DNA of 64,000 nt. Origin: Rariglobus hedericola. GTDB lineage: Bacteria > Verrucomicrobiota > Verrucomicrobiia > Opitutales > Opitutaceae. This document shows, piece by piece, positions 29,652 through 38,051 of this stretch (within the stretch, counting starts at the first letter, position 1; every line of letters begins with the position of its first letter). Below the pieces are notes generated by a model, which saw only the letters and a list, made by a program, of their open reading frames with translations, made no database searches and was not told where the DNA came from. Where the stretch lies: NCBI RefSeq assembly GCF_007559335.1, contig NZ_VMBG01000001.1, positions 1,240,001-1,304,000 of the forward strand. The letters run 5' to 3'. The position numbers were made by a program, and so were the translations under genes.

Positions 29652-31862
29652 TCAAAGAATCGCCGTCTCCATGAGCCGGTTTGCCTCGGACAATCGCTCG
29701 GCCAGTTGACGCGCCAGTGTCTCGTGAAACCGCGCCGCTGCCGCCGGATACTGCACCGCAAGCCGGTCCAGAGATTCGCGCGTCAACTTGTAGCCGTGCA
29801 CCGGCGATTCTGTAATCACCGCCGCGCTCCGCAGCGTTCCCAGATAAAATGCCATCTCTCCGATCACCGTGCCCGCCCGCAGTGTGCGCAGACGGATCGT
29901 CTGCCCGTTCTTCATCTCCAGCCGGATGGTGAGCAACCCGTCCTCGACCAGATAAATCTCATCCGATCGCTCGCCTTGTTTCACCAGCACTTCACCCGCC
30001 CCCATCTTAAACGGCTCCGCAAACGCGAGCGCCGGCCGCAATCCATCCATAAACGAAAGCGACGCCGCATCCGCGCTCGGCGGACGCTCGCGCACCAGCA
30101 GGCGCTCTTCGCACCACTCGAGTCCGCGATCCAGATCATCGAAGCGCCGCAGCTGTGATCCTTCCGTCAATCGCAGTCCGCCCCGCTCCAGACGCTTCAG
30201 CACGCCCGTCGAAAATCCCGTGAGTAAAATCGATACCCGCCGCTCCACCGCAATCTGCGAGAGGCGCATGAGTGCATAAGCCGCCGAAGCATCCACTCCA
30301 CTGACTCTGCGTCCGTCGAGAATCAAAAAACGCACTTCCGGTATATCCACCGCGATATGACGCAACCGCGCCAACAACTGCGTCGCCGTTCCGAAAAAAA
30401 CGAATCCGTGCAGACGCAACACCTGGATCGCCTTGCCTTGTTCACCCAGCCAGGCGCGATCCGACGGAGACCGTTCCACCGAGCTGCGCAGGTTGCTTCC
30501 ATCCGTCTGCATCGTGACCACATCCACCAGGCTGAAACTCACGATAAACAGCACCACCGCCCCCGCGATTCCCGCCGCGACCGCCGGCAACAAACCAAAC
30601 ACCACCGTCACCGCCAGAACGATGAGCACCAGCGCGAGATCGAGCGGCGCAAAGCGTTTCCATCCGCCCACCACCCAATCGAGCAGATAACCCAGTCCCG
30701 TCGCCAGCGTCACACCGCTCACCACAAACGAGGGCATCCACGACAAGACACTGGAGCCGCCCGCCAGCGCCACCACGCACACCGCCGTGGCAATCCAGCC
30801 CACCGTCCGCGTCACCGGCGCCAGTGCCCGCGCCAGCGTCGTGCTCGTCGCCGAGACAAATCCCGGCAGGCCTCCGCCCAACCCTGCTAAAATATTGGCC
30901 GATCCCGTCACCTGAAGTTCGCGATTCAAATCGATCTCGGTGCGCGTGCTCACTTCGACTCCGCTTAATGTGAGCAGCAACGCCACCACACCCACGAGCA
31001 CCAGCGTGCCGAGCTGCGGCAGGATGCTCCACATCGCATCCGGCGGCACATGAAACAGCGCAAACAAGCCTTCGTGATGCCACAGGCTGCCGCCACTGCC
31101 TTGACCGATGATCAAGAGTCCCGCCTCGCGCAACGCAGCCTCTGAATGGCCATACATAAACGCCCAGCCATGAAACAACCCGACCGCCGCGATCAACAGC
31201 ACCGGCACGCCCATACGTTTTTTATACACCCGCTGCGCCGCGACCAAAGCCGCCGCCAGCATGACCGCCAGAGCGCAGGTTCCCGCGTGTGCTCTCACGG
31301 CTTCCCACGACCACGGGTGCGGCAACACGATCAACGCGCCGCTCTTGGTGAGCACCCAGCCTACTCCCGCGAGAAATCCGCCAATCACGGGATACGGCAC
31401 GAAGCGGATAAAATTCCCCCACCCCATCCGGCCCATCATCCACAACACCGCGCCAAATACCCCCGCCGCCAGCGCGCAACACGCCAATAACAATCCGCCA
31501 AGTTCTGGCCCCGACGGCAGCACCGCCGATGCCGCAACCATCATCACCGCCAGCGCCGCGCTCGTCTCCGGACTGGCCGTCGCAATCGTGCCCCGATACG
31601 CGCTGAACGTCGCCAGCAAGCCGCCGATCACGACTTGGCTGATCAGCGCCGCGCCCAGGCCGATCTCAAAATTAGAGGCCAGCGCTCCTGCAAAAATCAC
31701 TGCCGACGCCGAAAACGCCCGCACCACCATGACCGCACCCACCGTGATGCCAGCCATGCCCGTGGACACCGCCGCGCCCGCCCAGCCGGCCGGCGGACGC
31801 ACCGCCGGTTGCACGGAAAGCGTGTTGGCTGAAGGAACGGTCGGAGGATGGGAGGCGGACAT
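29652..31862 (-). CDS. SulP-family anion transporter with STAS and cyclic-nucleotide-binding domains
   Basis: 736 residues. About 10-12 membrane segments occupy residues ~25-430, with SulP features GGLLATFSAYRG and FVPYPVIGGFLAG. A STAS domain follows (~465-560: LRLHGFVFFGTATQLL, LILDGRRVSGVDASAA). The C-terminus (~600-730) is a CRP-type cNMP-binding fold (GEVLVKQGERSDEIYLVEDG, AGTVIGEMAFYLG). SulP proteins carry sulfate, bicarbonate or other anions; the substrate is undetermined. The cNMP domain suggests direct control of transport by a nucleotide or similar ligand. Glu replaces the usual phosphate-cassette context only partly, so ligand identity is open. Confidence 0.9.
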   Translation of the reverse strand: MSASHPPTVPSANTLSVQPAVRPPAGWAGAAVSTGMAGITVGAVMVVRAFSASAVIFAGALASNFEIGLGAALISQVVIGGLLATFSAYRGTIATASPETSAALAVMMVAASAVLPSGPELGGLLLACCALAAGVFGAVLWMMGRMGWGNFIRFVPYPVIGGFLAGVGWVLTKSGALIVLPHPWSWEAVRAHAGTCALAVMLAAALVAAQRVYKKRMGVPVLLIAAVGLFHGWAFMYGHSEAALREAGLLIIGQGSGGSLWHHEGLFALFHVPPDAMWSILPQLGTLVLVGVVALLLTLSGVEVSTRTEIDLNRELQVTGSANILAGLGGGLPGFVSATSTTLARALAPVTRTVGWIATAVCVVALAGGSSVLSWMPSFVVSGVTLATGLGYLLDWVVGGWKRFAPLDLALVLIVLAVTVVFGLLPAVAAGIAGAVVLFIVSFSLVDVVTMQTDGSNLRSSVERSPSDRAWLGEQGKAIQVLRLHGFVFFGTATQLLARLRHIAVDIPEVRFLILDGRRVSGVDASAAYALMRLSQIAVERRVSILLTGFSTGVLKRLERGGLRLTEGSQLRRFDDLDRGLEWCEERLLVRERPPSADAASLSFMDGLRPALAFAEPFKMGAGEVLVKQGERSDEIYLVEDGLLTIRLEMKNGQTIRLRTLRAGTVIGEMAFYLGTLRSAAVITESPVHGYKLTRESLDRLAVQYPAAAARFHETLARQLAERLSEANRLMETAIL

Positions 31863-31924
31863 CGCAGTAGTGCCTTTCGACTACACAAAGTAGTCTCAAT
31901 TTCCTTGCGGTTCCAAACCGTAAA

Positions 31925-32911
31925 TCACGCCCTCGTCGGAAGTCTCAACACTCGGCCCGCCCGCGTAAAAGTATCCGGACTAAAGCCCAGCGCCTCTTTC
32001 AGTTTCGCATCCCGTTCCAACGGATTCTTAATGCGCGCCGTTTCACGATGCGCCCGCCACGACAACATGCCACCGGCCCACGGCAGCAATCCGCTTGAAG
32101 GCACCGGTAGATCGCTTCCGTGCAGAATACGCTCCGCCAGCGCACCTTGTTTCAAGCGACGTAACGCCGAGGGGCGCAGGCGAAAGTTCAGCGCCGCCAG
32201 CGCACTGTTATCACCATAAAGATTCGGGAAGCGCTCGGTCATCTCTACAAACACGTCGAGGTAATCGGGATCGAGCAGCATCATGCCGGTCCCGCAATGC
32301 GCCGCGATACAGGTCACCCCGATTTCCAGCGGTCGCGTGAGCACACGCGGCGACGCCAGTTTCGCATCCATCACCGGCATCGTGCGTTCACTGCCGGTAT
32401 GCGCGAGCAGTGGCAGACCCGCCTCCGCCATCAGTTCCAAAAACCGAGTATGTCGCGGATCGTTCCAGTCAATGCCTTGCACATTCGGCAGGCACTTCAG
32501 CGCAGCCGCTCCGCCCGTCAGACATTTTTCCAACTCCTCGAAGGCATCCCGTCGCGAGGGGTGAATCGAAACACCTGCCAGAAACTCCGGATGCTTTTGC
32601 GCGAGATCCAGCACGTGATCGTTCGACACATAGAACGAGGCGCGATCCGGCAACGGCGTGCCGTCGTCACGATAAGGCAGCTCATGCGCCAGCAGCATCG
32701 CCCGATCAATCGACGGCGCGCCCTGCACATAAGCCAGCAAGCGTTCCGCATAAATCCGGTCAAAGTCCGGCCCGTGCAGATCGCGCATCGTCAGCCCGAC
32801 CGCTCGCACCAGAAACGGCGCACCAATCCGCGTGAGCCCGCGTGGCCGATACCAGCAGCCCGTGCCGCTCGTGCCGGTGCCGACCACGTGGACGTGGCAG
32901 TCGATTCTCAT
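31925..32911 (-). CDS. Amidohydrolase 2 family metal-dependent hydrolase
   Basis: 328 residues. The metal site HxH is at the N-terminus (IDCHVHV), with later ligands in LLAHTGSE and IAAHCGTG and a catalytic Asp in LHGSDLPVPS. This is a TIM-barrel amidohydrolase of the type that includes decarboxylases and lactonases; the substrate is unknown. The start codon overlaps the stop of the acyltransferase/ligase gene upstream (32908-32911), so the two are translationally coupled. That points to a lipid-derived or carboxylate substrate, but this is inference. It is cytoplasmic, with no signal peptide. Confidence 0.85.
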   Translation of the reverse strand: MRIDCHVHVVGTGTSGTGCWYRPRGLTRIGAPFLVRAVGLTMRDLHGPDFDRIYAERLLAYVQGAPSIDRAMLLAHELPYRDDGTPLPDRASFYVSNDHVLDLAQKHPEFLAGVSIHPSRRDAFEELEKCLTGGAAALKCLPNVQGIDWNDPRHTRFLELMAEAGLPLLAHTGSERTMPVMDAKLASPRVLTRPLEIGVTCIAAHCGTGMMLLDPDYLDVFVEMTERFPNLYGDNSALAALNFRLRPSALRRLKQGALAERILHGSDLPVPSSGLLPWAGGMLSWRAHRETARIKNPLERDAKLKEALGFSPDTFTRAGRVLRLPTRA

Positions 32912-35151
32912 GATACGCCCGCGGCCTTCAGCGCGAGATCCTTGCAGCTCTTGAGATCAAGTTTGCCCGTTCCCAGCACCGGGATTTTTTCCACGCGCTC
33001 GACGGTCTTCGGTATCCATAGATTGGGAACGCCCGCAGCCGTGAGCTTTTCTTTCACGCTCTCGGCCGTGATCGCATCGTTGGCGGACAACAACACGAGC
33101 TGCTCGCCCTTGCCCGGATCAGGCACGCCCATCACCACGAGCGCGTAGCCTTCCGATTGATCGAGCGCAAAAGCCTCGATCAGTTTTTGCTCCACCGTTC
33201 CATGCGGCACCATCTCGCCGGCAATTTTTGAGAAACGTGAAAGGCGTCCTTCTATAAAAAGGAAACCGTCTTCGTCGAACCGCCCCAAATCACCGGTGAT
33301 ATACCAACCGTCGTGGAACACTTCGGCGGTCTTCTTTGGATCATCGAGATAACCGCCAAACATATTGGCACCACGAAATGCCACGATACCCGTCTCGCCT
33401 GCGGGCAGCTCGTTGCGTGTTTCCGGATCGAGCACCCGCGCTGTCATACCCGCCATCATGCGACCGACCGAACCCAGACGCTTTCCATCCTGATGCCCCG
33501 CAGCCTGCGTCGGCACAGCCGGATCCGGCTGGTTGACATTGGTCGCAGGCGACGCCTCGGTCATGCCGTAGCCCTGCATGATCTCGATTTTAAATTTCTC
33601 CAGGAAGCTTTCGTAGAGATCCATCGGCATTTTTTCGGCGCCTGATACCAGAACCTCGAGCGAAGTCAGATCGGCGACTTCGGCTTTTTTGAGGATCGGA
33701 CGCATAAACGTCGGTGCGCCCACCATCACCGTGACTTTTTCTTCGCGGATCGCCTCGATAATTTTCTTGGTGTCGAGCGGACTCGGGACCGTGACCGAAC
33801 GGCACGGGCGCAGCAGCGGATACCACATGTTCACGGTAAATCCGAAGCTGTGAAACACCGGCAGGCAGCTCAACATGACCGAGCTCGAAGGGAAAATAGA
33901 CAACGTCGAAAACTGCCAGCAGTTGGCGAGGATGTTGCGATGCGTGAGCGGCACGCCCTTAGGCTCGCCCGAACTGCCGCTGGTGAACAGCAGACCCGCT
34001 TCCGCCCGATCCCCTTTGCGCGGCAACCCGAGCAACACCGGCAGCAATTGATTGGGCAGGATCCACGCCGCCAGGAACCAGGGAAACAGCGCGCGCTTGC
34101 CGCCGATTTCCTTGATCGTCGTGGTCAGATCAAGCGTGCGCTCAGGCCATGGAAATCCGGCGGCTTTGGACTTCATCGCATCCGCCGAGATGATCGTCTT
34201 CACACCCGACATACGCAGGCTCGACTCCACAGCGGAGCGTCCCGCGGTAAAATTAAAATTCACCGGCACCTTGCCCGCGCATAACACGGCGAGGTTGACG
34301 ATGCTGGCACCGGCCCCCGGCGGCAGCACAATGCCCACGCGCGATTCCGGCACGGTCTTCCTGATGTGACGCGAAAGTGCAGCCGCCGCCGCGAACAGTT
34401 GCGCCGCCTTGAGCTCCCGCCGTGACGCGGTGCGATCCACGAGCGCCAGCCGGCCCGGATGCCGTCCGAGGCGACGCACGATTTCACTGCCGAGGTGACG
34501 CTTCAGCTGCGGACGTTCCTCGAACGCCTCACATCCGAGATCGAGCAAAGCGCGGCGAACCGTGGAAGCATCGGCTTGAGCGGCGGGAATCGGTTCGCCC
34601 CACGCCACGCACACTGCCGTGCGCATGAGACGCGGGGACTTGAATAGATACTTGTTATCCGAGAAGGAAAACAAGGAGCCCCAAAGACCGTCGTGAGCGG
34701 CGGGCACCACCGGCACACCCGCCTTGCGCGCCATCATCTCGAAACCGCGCTGAAGTTTCATCAGTTGACCGGTCCGTGAAATGCCACCCTCGGCGAAGAC
34801 CAGCACGAGTTCGCCGGCTTGGAGTAATTTGGAAACGCGGCGGACGGTTTCGAGTGCGTTGGCCGGCGAAACGGGAACGGTGCCGGTGAGTTTGTAGATG
34901 ACGCGAAACAGCCAGCTGCGCCGAGGAAACGCTTCATGTCCGACGAACCGGATCGGCCGCGGGCAGGCCAGCTGCATCACGAGGACATCGGCATACGACA
35001 GGTGATTCGTCACGATGAGCGCCCCACCCTGCGCGGGGATGCGGTCCACGTTCAGCGCGCGCACTTTGTAAAGTAACCGGCTCAACACGATCACGGGCCA
35101 GCCGATGAACCAGGGAGCATGTGCGCGGGGAAATAAAGGAATGTCAGCCAT
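32908..35151 (-). CDS. Bifunctional PlsC-type acyltransferase / AMP-dependent acyl ligase (Aas-like)
   Basis: 747 residues from ATG 35151. The N-terminal ~230 residues form a PlsC domain with acyltransferase motif NHLSYAD and a later FAEGGISRTG in place of the usual PEGTRS. The C-terminal half is an adenylate-forming ligase with P-loop LFTSGSSGEPKGVPLTH, GYGMTEASP and a terminal GKLDLKS. E. coli Aas has the same two-domain order and reacylates lysophospholipids using activated fatty acid. A role in lysophospholipid repair at the inner membrane is the leading call. It overlaps the amidohydrolase start by 4 bp. Confidence 0.88.
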   Translation of the reverse strand: MADIPLFPRAHAPWFIGWPVIVLSRLLYKVRALNVDRIPAQGGALIVTNHLSYADVLVMQLACPRPIRFVGHEAFPRRSWLFRVIYKLTGTVPVSPANALETVRRVSKLLQAGELVLVFAEGGISRTGQLMKLQRGFEMMARKAGVPVVPAAHDGLWGSLFSFSDNKYLFKSPRLMRTAVCVAWGEPIPAAQADASTVRRALLDLGCEAFEERPQLKRHLGSEIVRRLGRHPGRLALVDRTASRRELKAAQLFAAAAALSRHIRKTVPESRVGIVLPPGAGASIVNLAVLCAGKVPVNFNFTAGRSAVESSLRMSGVKTIISADAMKSKAAGFPWPERTLDLTTTIKEIGGKRALFPWFLAAWILPNQLLPVLLGLPRKGDRAEAGLLFTSGSSGEPKGVPLTHRNILANCWQFSTLSIFPSSSVMLSCLPVFHSFGFTVNMWYPLLRPCRSVTVPSPLDTKKIIEAIREEKVTVMVGAPTFMRPILKKAEVADLTSLEVLVSGAEKMPMDLYESFLEKFKIEIMQGYGMTEASPATNVNQPDPAVPTQAAGHQDGKRLGSVGRMMAGMTARVLDPETRNELPAGETGIVAFRGANMFGGYLDDPKKTAEVFHDGWYITGDLGRFDEDGFLFIEGRLSRFSKIAGEMVPHGTVEQKLIEAFALDQSEGYALVVMGVPDPGKGEQLVLLSANDAITAESVKEKLTAAGVPNLWIPKTVERVEKIPVLGTGKLDLKSCKDLALKAAGVS

Positions 35152-35180
35152 GATAAAAACAACGGAAGTGTTTCGAGTCT

Positions 35181-35675
35181 TTACGGGAATTTTTTCCCGT
35201 CGAGCCACACGTGACGGATATAGAGCCGATGCGCCCCACTGACCGCCGCCTCAACTTCCAGCGTGGTGAACCGCGGTGTGCCCCGACCTTCGGGCACGAA
35301 GAACCGCTCGATTCCGTAATCAAGTCGCAGGTTGTTTCCATTCTGCCAAGCCCGCGCATACACCCACAGACGCGGATCGTCGGCGGCAGGCTCCTCCGTG
35401 AGAACATCGGCCACTACATGATGCGCGCCCTCGGGCTTGAGCACGACGAACACGTCGCCATTTGCCGCGATCGGAAATTTTTCCGTCCGGCTGATCTCGT
35501 AGTTCAAGATCATGTAATCGCCGCGCAGGATATCGCGCGGATCAACCGGCAATGTTTTCAAACGGACCGTCGGCGCAGTGTGCCTCACGCCTTCGTGATA
35601 ACCCGCCCACGCGAGGAGGAAAACCACCTGCGCCAGCACCACCGCCCAGACCCAACGTGCAGATTTAATATTCAT
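35181..35675 (-). CDS. GDYXXLXY domain membrane protein
   Basis: 164 residues. One N-terminal membrane helix (WVWAVVLAQVVFLLAWAGY) is followed by the diagnostic motif RGDYMILNYE, which gives the family its name. The rest is predicted periplasmic and strand-rich, ending GKKFP. These proteins regularly accompany DUF2157/DUF4401 membrane proteins, and here the start overlaps the stop of such a gene (35672-35675). The function is unknown. It is probably an inner-membrane complex subunit with the upstream gene product. Confidence 0.88.
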   Translation of the reverse strand: MNIKSARWVWAVVLAQVVFLLAWAGYHEGVRHTAPTVRLKTLPVDPRDILRGDYMILNYEISRTEKFPIAANGDVFVVLKPEGAHHVVADVLTEEPAADDPRLWVYARAWQNGNNLRLDYGIERFFVPEGRGTPRFTTLEVEAAVSGAHRLYIRHVWLDGKKFP

Positions 35676-36871
35676 GCGACCTCCTTTTCCGCACGCATGG
35701 CGGTGAGCCAGCCGCGACGTTTGCGTTCCAGATAAATTCCCAGCGTCAGGACGATCACGCCCGAAATCACAAAGAACACCCCGCCTTCCAGCATCGTGCC
35801 GAAGAGATCGAAGTAGCGCGTGACGATGTTGATCGCGATGAAACCCAGACCGAGGTTAACCCAGCTCTCACGACCCGTCGCCAGACCCAACCGGATCATA
35901 AACACATTGAGCACAAACAACGCGGTCCAAGACCACGCGCTCCACAACCAGCCGCCGTCGCCGGTATTCCAGCCAGTCAGCACTGCACCGACCGGAACCA
36001 GCGCGATCACTATCCACACACCCAACGACAACATATCACGACGGCTGTGCTTCCACGCGCCCCAGGCACCTAGCGCAATGAGCAGTGCGACAAACCCCAC
36101 GGGAATCGGCGAGACCGTCCATTCATCACTTCCCCTCGGCCAGAAATGCCGGATGAAACCGAGCACATATAGGCCCGAGCAAAAGAGCAGCGCTCCCCAT
36201 TTTTCATGGAGCGAGGCAAAGACGTCGTGACGTGTGCCGCGCAAAGCGAGACCGGACATCCATACGGCAACACCCAGCGCCGTCATGATTGCCACCAGAC
36301 AAATCACATCTTCAAAACGCAGGTTGCCCGTCTGCAGGGAGAGCCACGAACCTTGGGTCGTAAACTCCATACCCAACCACACCAGAAAGGCCAATAAGCT
36401 GACCGCCTGCGCGCCCTTTGATCGAACCAGCCACGGCACCGCCACAATGCCCAGCCACCAAGTCAGCACGCCCGAAGCCGGTCGCGAGTTGAGGTGGAAG
36501 ATCTGACTCACCAGTGCAATTCCGGCCATGAAGAGGCCCGCCCCCAGCATAAAAAACGCATCCCCGGTTTTTGGATACAGCCCTGGCGCGACCTTGAGCC
36601 GCCAGCCTGCGAAATACGAACCCGCCAAAAGTGCGACCAGGCCACCGATCTTCAACCAATCCCCGAGGTCCTGCCAGTTCGCACTGATCAACAAACACAC
36701 GCCGGCCAGCAGCAGTCCGCCGCCGACCGCGCCCAGAATGGCGATAAACCGCCCGCCACCCGCCGCAGCCGGATGCCGGGCCAGCAGCGCGCCGCGTTGC
36801 GATTCAGTCAGCAACCCGTCGCCCACCCAATCTGCCGATTCAACGCGGAGGCGTTCTTCGAATGATTTCAT
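35672..36871 (-). CDS. DUF2157 multi-spanning membrane protein
   Basis: 399 residues from ATG 36871 (MKSFEERL); the frame is open further upstream across the MarR gene end, but the family start is here. A soluble N-terminal ~50 residues with LTESQRGALLARHP precede roughly ten hydrophobic helices (for example ILGAVGGGLLLAGVCLLISA). DUF2157 proteins are integral membrane proteins of unknown role. The gene ends by overlapping the GDYXXLXY gene, forming a two-protein module under likely control of the MarR gene 23 bp upstream. Confidence 0.85.
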   Translation of the reverse strand: MKSFEERLRVESADWVGDGLLTESQRGALLARHPAAAGGGRFIAILGAVGGGLLLAGVCLLISANWQDLGDWLKIGGLVALLAGSYFAGWRLKVAPGLYPKTGDAFFMLGAGLFMAGIALVSQIFHLNSRPASGVLTWWLGIVAVPWLVRSKGAQAVSLLAFLVWLGMEFTTQGSWLSLQTGNLRFEDVICLVAIMTALGVAVWMSGLALRGTRHDVFASLHEKWGALLFCSGLYVLGFIRHFWPRGSDEWTVSPIPVGFVALLIALGAWGAWKHSRRDMLSLGVWIVIALVPVGAVLTGWNTGDGGWLWSAWSWTALFVLNVFMIRLGLATGRESWVNLGLGFIAINIVTRYFDLFGTMLEGGVFFVISGVIVLTLGIYLERKRRGWLTAMRAEKEVA

Positions 36872-36894
36872 CTGTGAATAATTGGAAGTGGAAC

Positions 36895-37344
36895 TCACTC
36901 CTCGGGCAGTCGCCATGCCACCGCGCCCGCCTGCAATTCCTTCAATGACTGCAACGTCTCGCGCGCCTGCTTTTGCGTGAGCGCCCCGACGACCTGCATC
37001 ACCACCGCCTGATAGGCGGGCGAAACTTTTTCCCACAACCGCCGGCCGGCCGGCGTCAGTATCACTCGATACACACGACGATCGGCGGGATCGTCCTCAC
37101 GCTTCACCCAGCCGGCTTTTTCCATGCGATCGACCAAACCAGTGACGTTCGACCGGTCCACGACCAAAACATCGCCCAGTTCACGCTGACTGATGCCTTC
37201 GCCCGCCGACGCCAGCGCACTAAACACGTTATACTGCGCGGCGGTAATCCCGTGCGGACGGAAGAGGCGCTGACTCTCCCGCAGAAAAACATCCGCGGTT
37301 GTCATCACCGCACGGGTCAATTCGTGGCCAAGTTCAGGCTGCAT
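36895..37344 (-). CDS. MarR family transcriptional regulator
   Basis: 149 residues. The winged-helix core is visible: AAQYNVFSALASAGEGISQRE, recognition helix VDRSNVTGLVDRMEKAGW and wing DDPADRRVYRVILT. MarR proteins are dimeric repressors released by small ligands. It precedes the DUF2157 and GDYXXLXY genes by 23 bp, so it probably controls them and itself. A GTTGA-N4-TCAAC inverted repeat (37368-37381) directly upstream is a good operator candidate. Confidence 0.92.
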   Translation of the reverse strand: MQPELGHELTRAVMTTADVFLRESQRLFRPHGITAAQYNVFSALASAGEGISQRELGDVLVVDRSNVTGLVDRMEKAGWVKREDDPADRRVYRVILTPAGRRLWEKVSPAYQAVVMQVVGALTQKQARETLQSLKELQAGAVAWRLPEE

Positions 37345-37367
37345 GAGAGTCTGTTCTGCCGCCTATT

Positions 37368-37381
37368 GTTGATACGTCAAC
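37368..37381. promoter_or_regulatory. Candidate MarR operator
   Basis: GTTGATACGTCAAC is a perfect 5-bp inverted repeat with a 4-bp centre, matching the TTGA/TCAA type of site often bound by MarR proteins. It begins 24 bp before the MarR start and overlaps the last codons of the TOPRIM-like gene. Confidence 0.5.
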
Positions 37382-38051
37382 TAGTTTCAGGCCACGACTT
37401 CAAATCCCAAGCCAGCGAGGCAAAGCCGGGAAAATCATTCTCCAACCGGCGAAGATCGTGCGCATGCCGGCGAGCTTCACGGAGTGCGATTTCAGTTTCG
37501 TGCTGTAAGTTGGGTCGCTCGGTTCCGTAGACACGCTGCTTGAGTTCACGCCTCGTGTAGGGCGCGCGACCAAACTCCGGTCCCGCGATCCAGTTTTGTT
37601 CAGTCACGGTTTCCTCAAGTCCGCACAGATACCACGCCTCGACCGCCGGCACGGCTACGCCTACCCCGCGCAACACCCGCTCACGGCCGTGCGCCGGCGG
37701 CAGCTTCTTCGTTGACTGCCGAAAAATCGCCCGCAGCTGGCACATCCGGCAGAGCGGATGATAATACTCCGGCGCATCGTGCGCGGCGGTATGCACGACC
37801 GAGTCATCACTATCGACCACCACCACCAGCCCGTCGGTATCGGTGTTAAAATGCAGGTGTCGCACGATCGATGGCAGCACCTGTGCCACCGACGGCCAGC
37901 CACGGGCACGCAGCGCGGGCTGCACGCGCGTAAAGGGTCGCCTCAGCACCGCCTCGATCAACACCGCCACGGCTGCTTCATCGGCCGGCGACTCGCTCAG
38001 GATCGCCAGTTTCAATTTGCGCGCGGCGGGTGACGTCGGAGCGTTGCTCAT
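37377..38051 (-). CDS. TOPRIM-like (DUF4276-like) protein paired with an AAA ATPase
   Basis: 224 residues from ATG 38051, which overlaps the stop of the AAA ATPase gene by 4 bp. The order of features suggests a TOPRIM-type fold: an early acidic strand-helix (LAILSESPADEAAVAVL), a hydrophobic strand ending in VVVDSDD, and a later VPAVEAWYLCGL. A CRMC motif adds two cysteines mid-protein. Similar small acidic-motif proteins are found beside SMC-like ATPases in OLD- and DUF4276-type pairs. Nuclease activity is inferred, not shown. The coupling to the ATPase is the strongest functional hint. Confidence 0.6.
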   Translation of the reverse strand: MSNAPTSPAARKLKLAILSESPADEAAVAVLIEAVLRRPFTRVQPALRARGWPSVAQVLPSIVRHLHFNTDTDGLVVVVDSDDSVVHTAAHDAPEYYHPLCRMCQLRAIFRQSTKKLPPAHGRERVLRGVGVAVPAVEAWYLCGLEETVTEQNWIAGPEFGRAPYTRRELKQRVYGTERPNLQHETEIALREARRHAHDLRRLENDFPGFASLAWDLKSWPETS

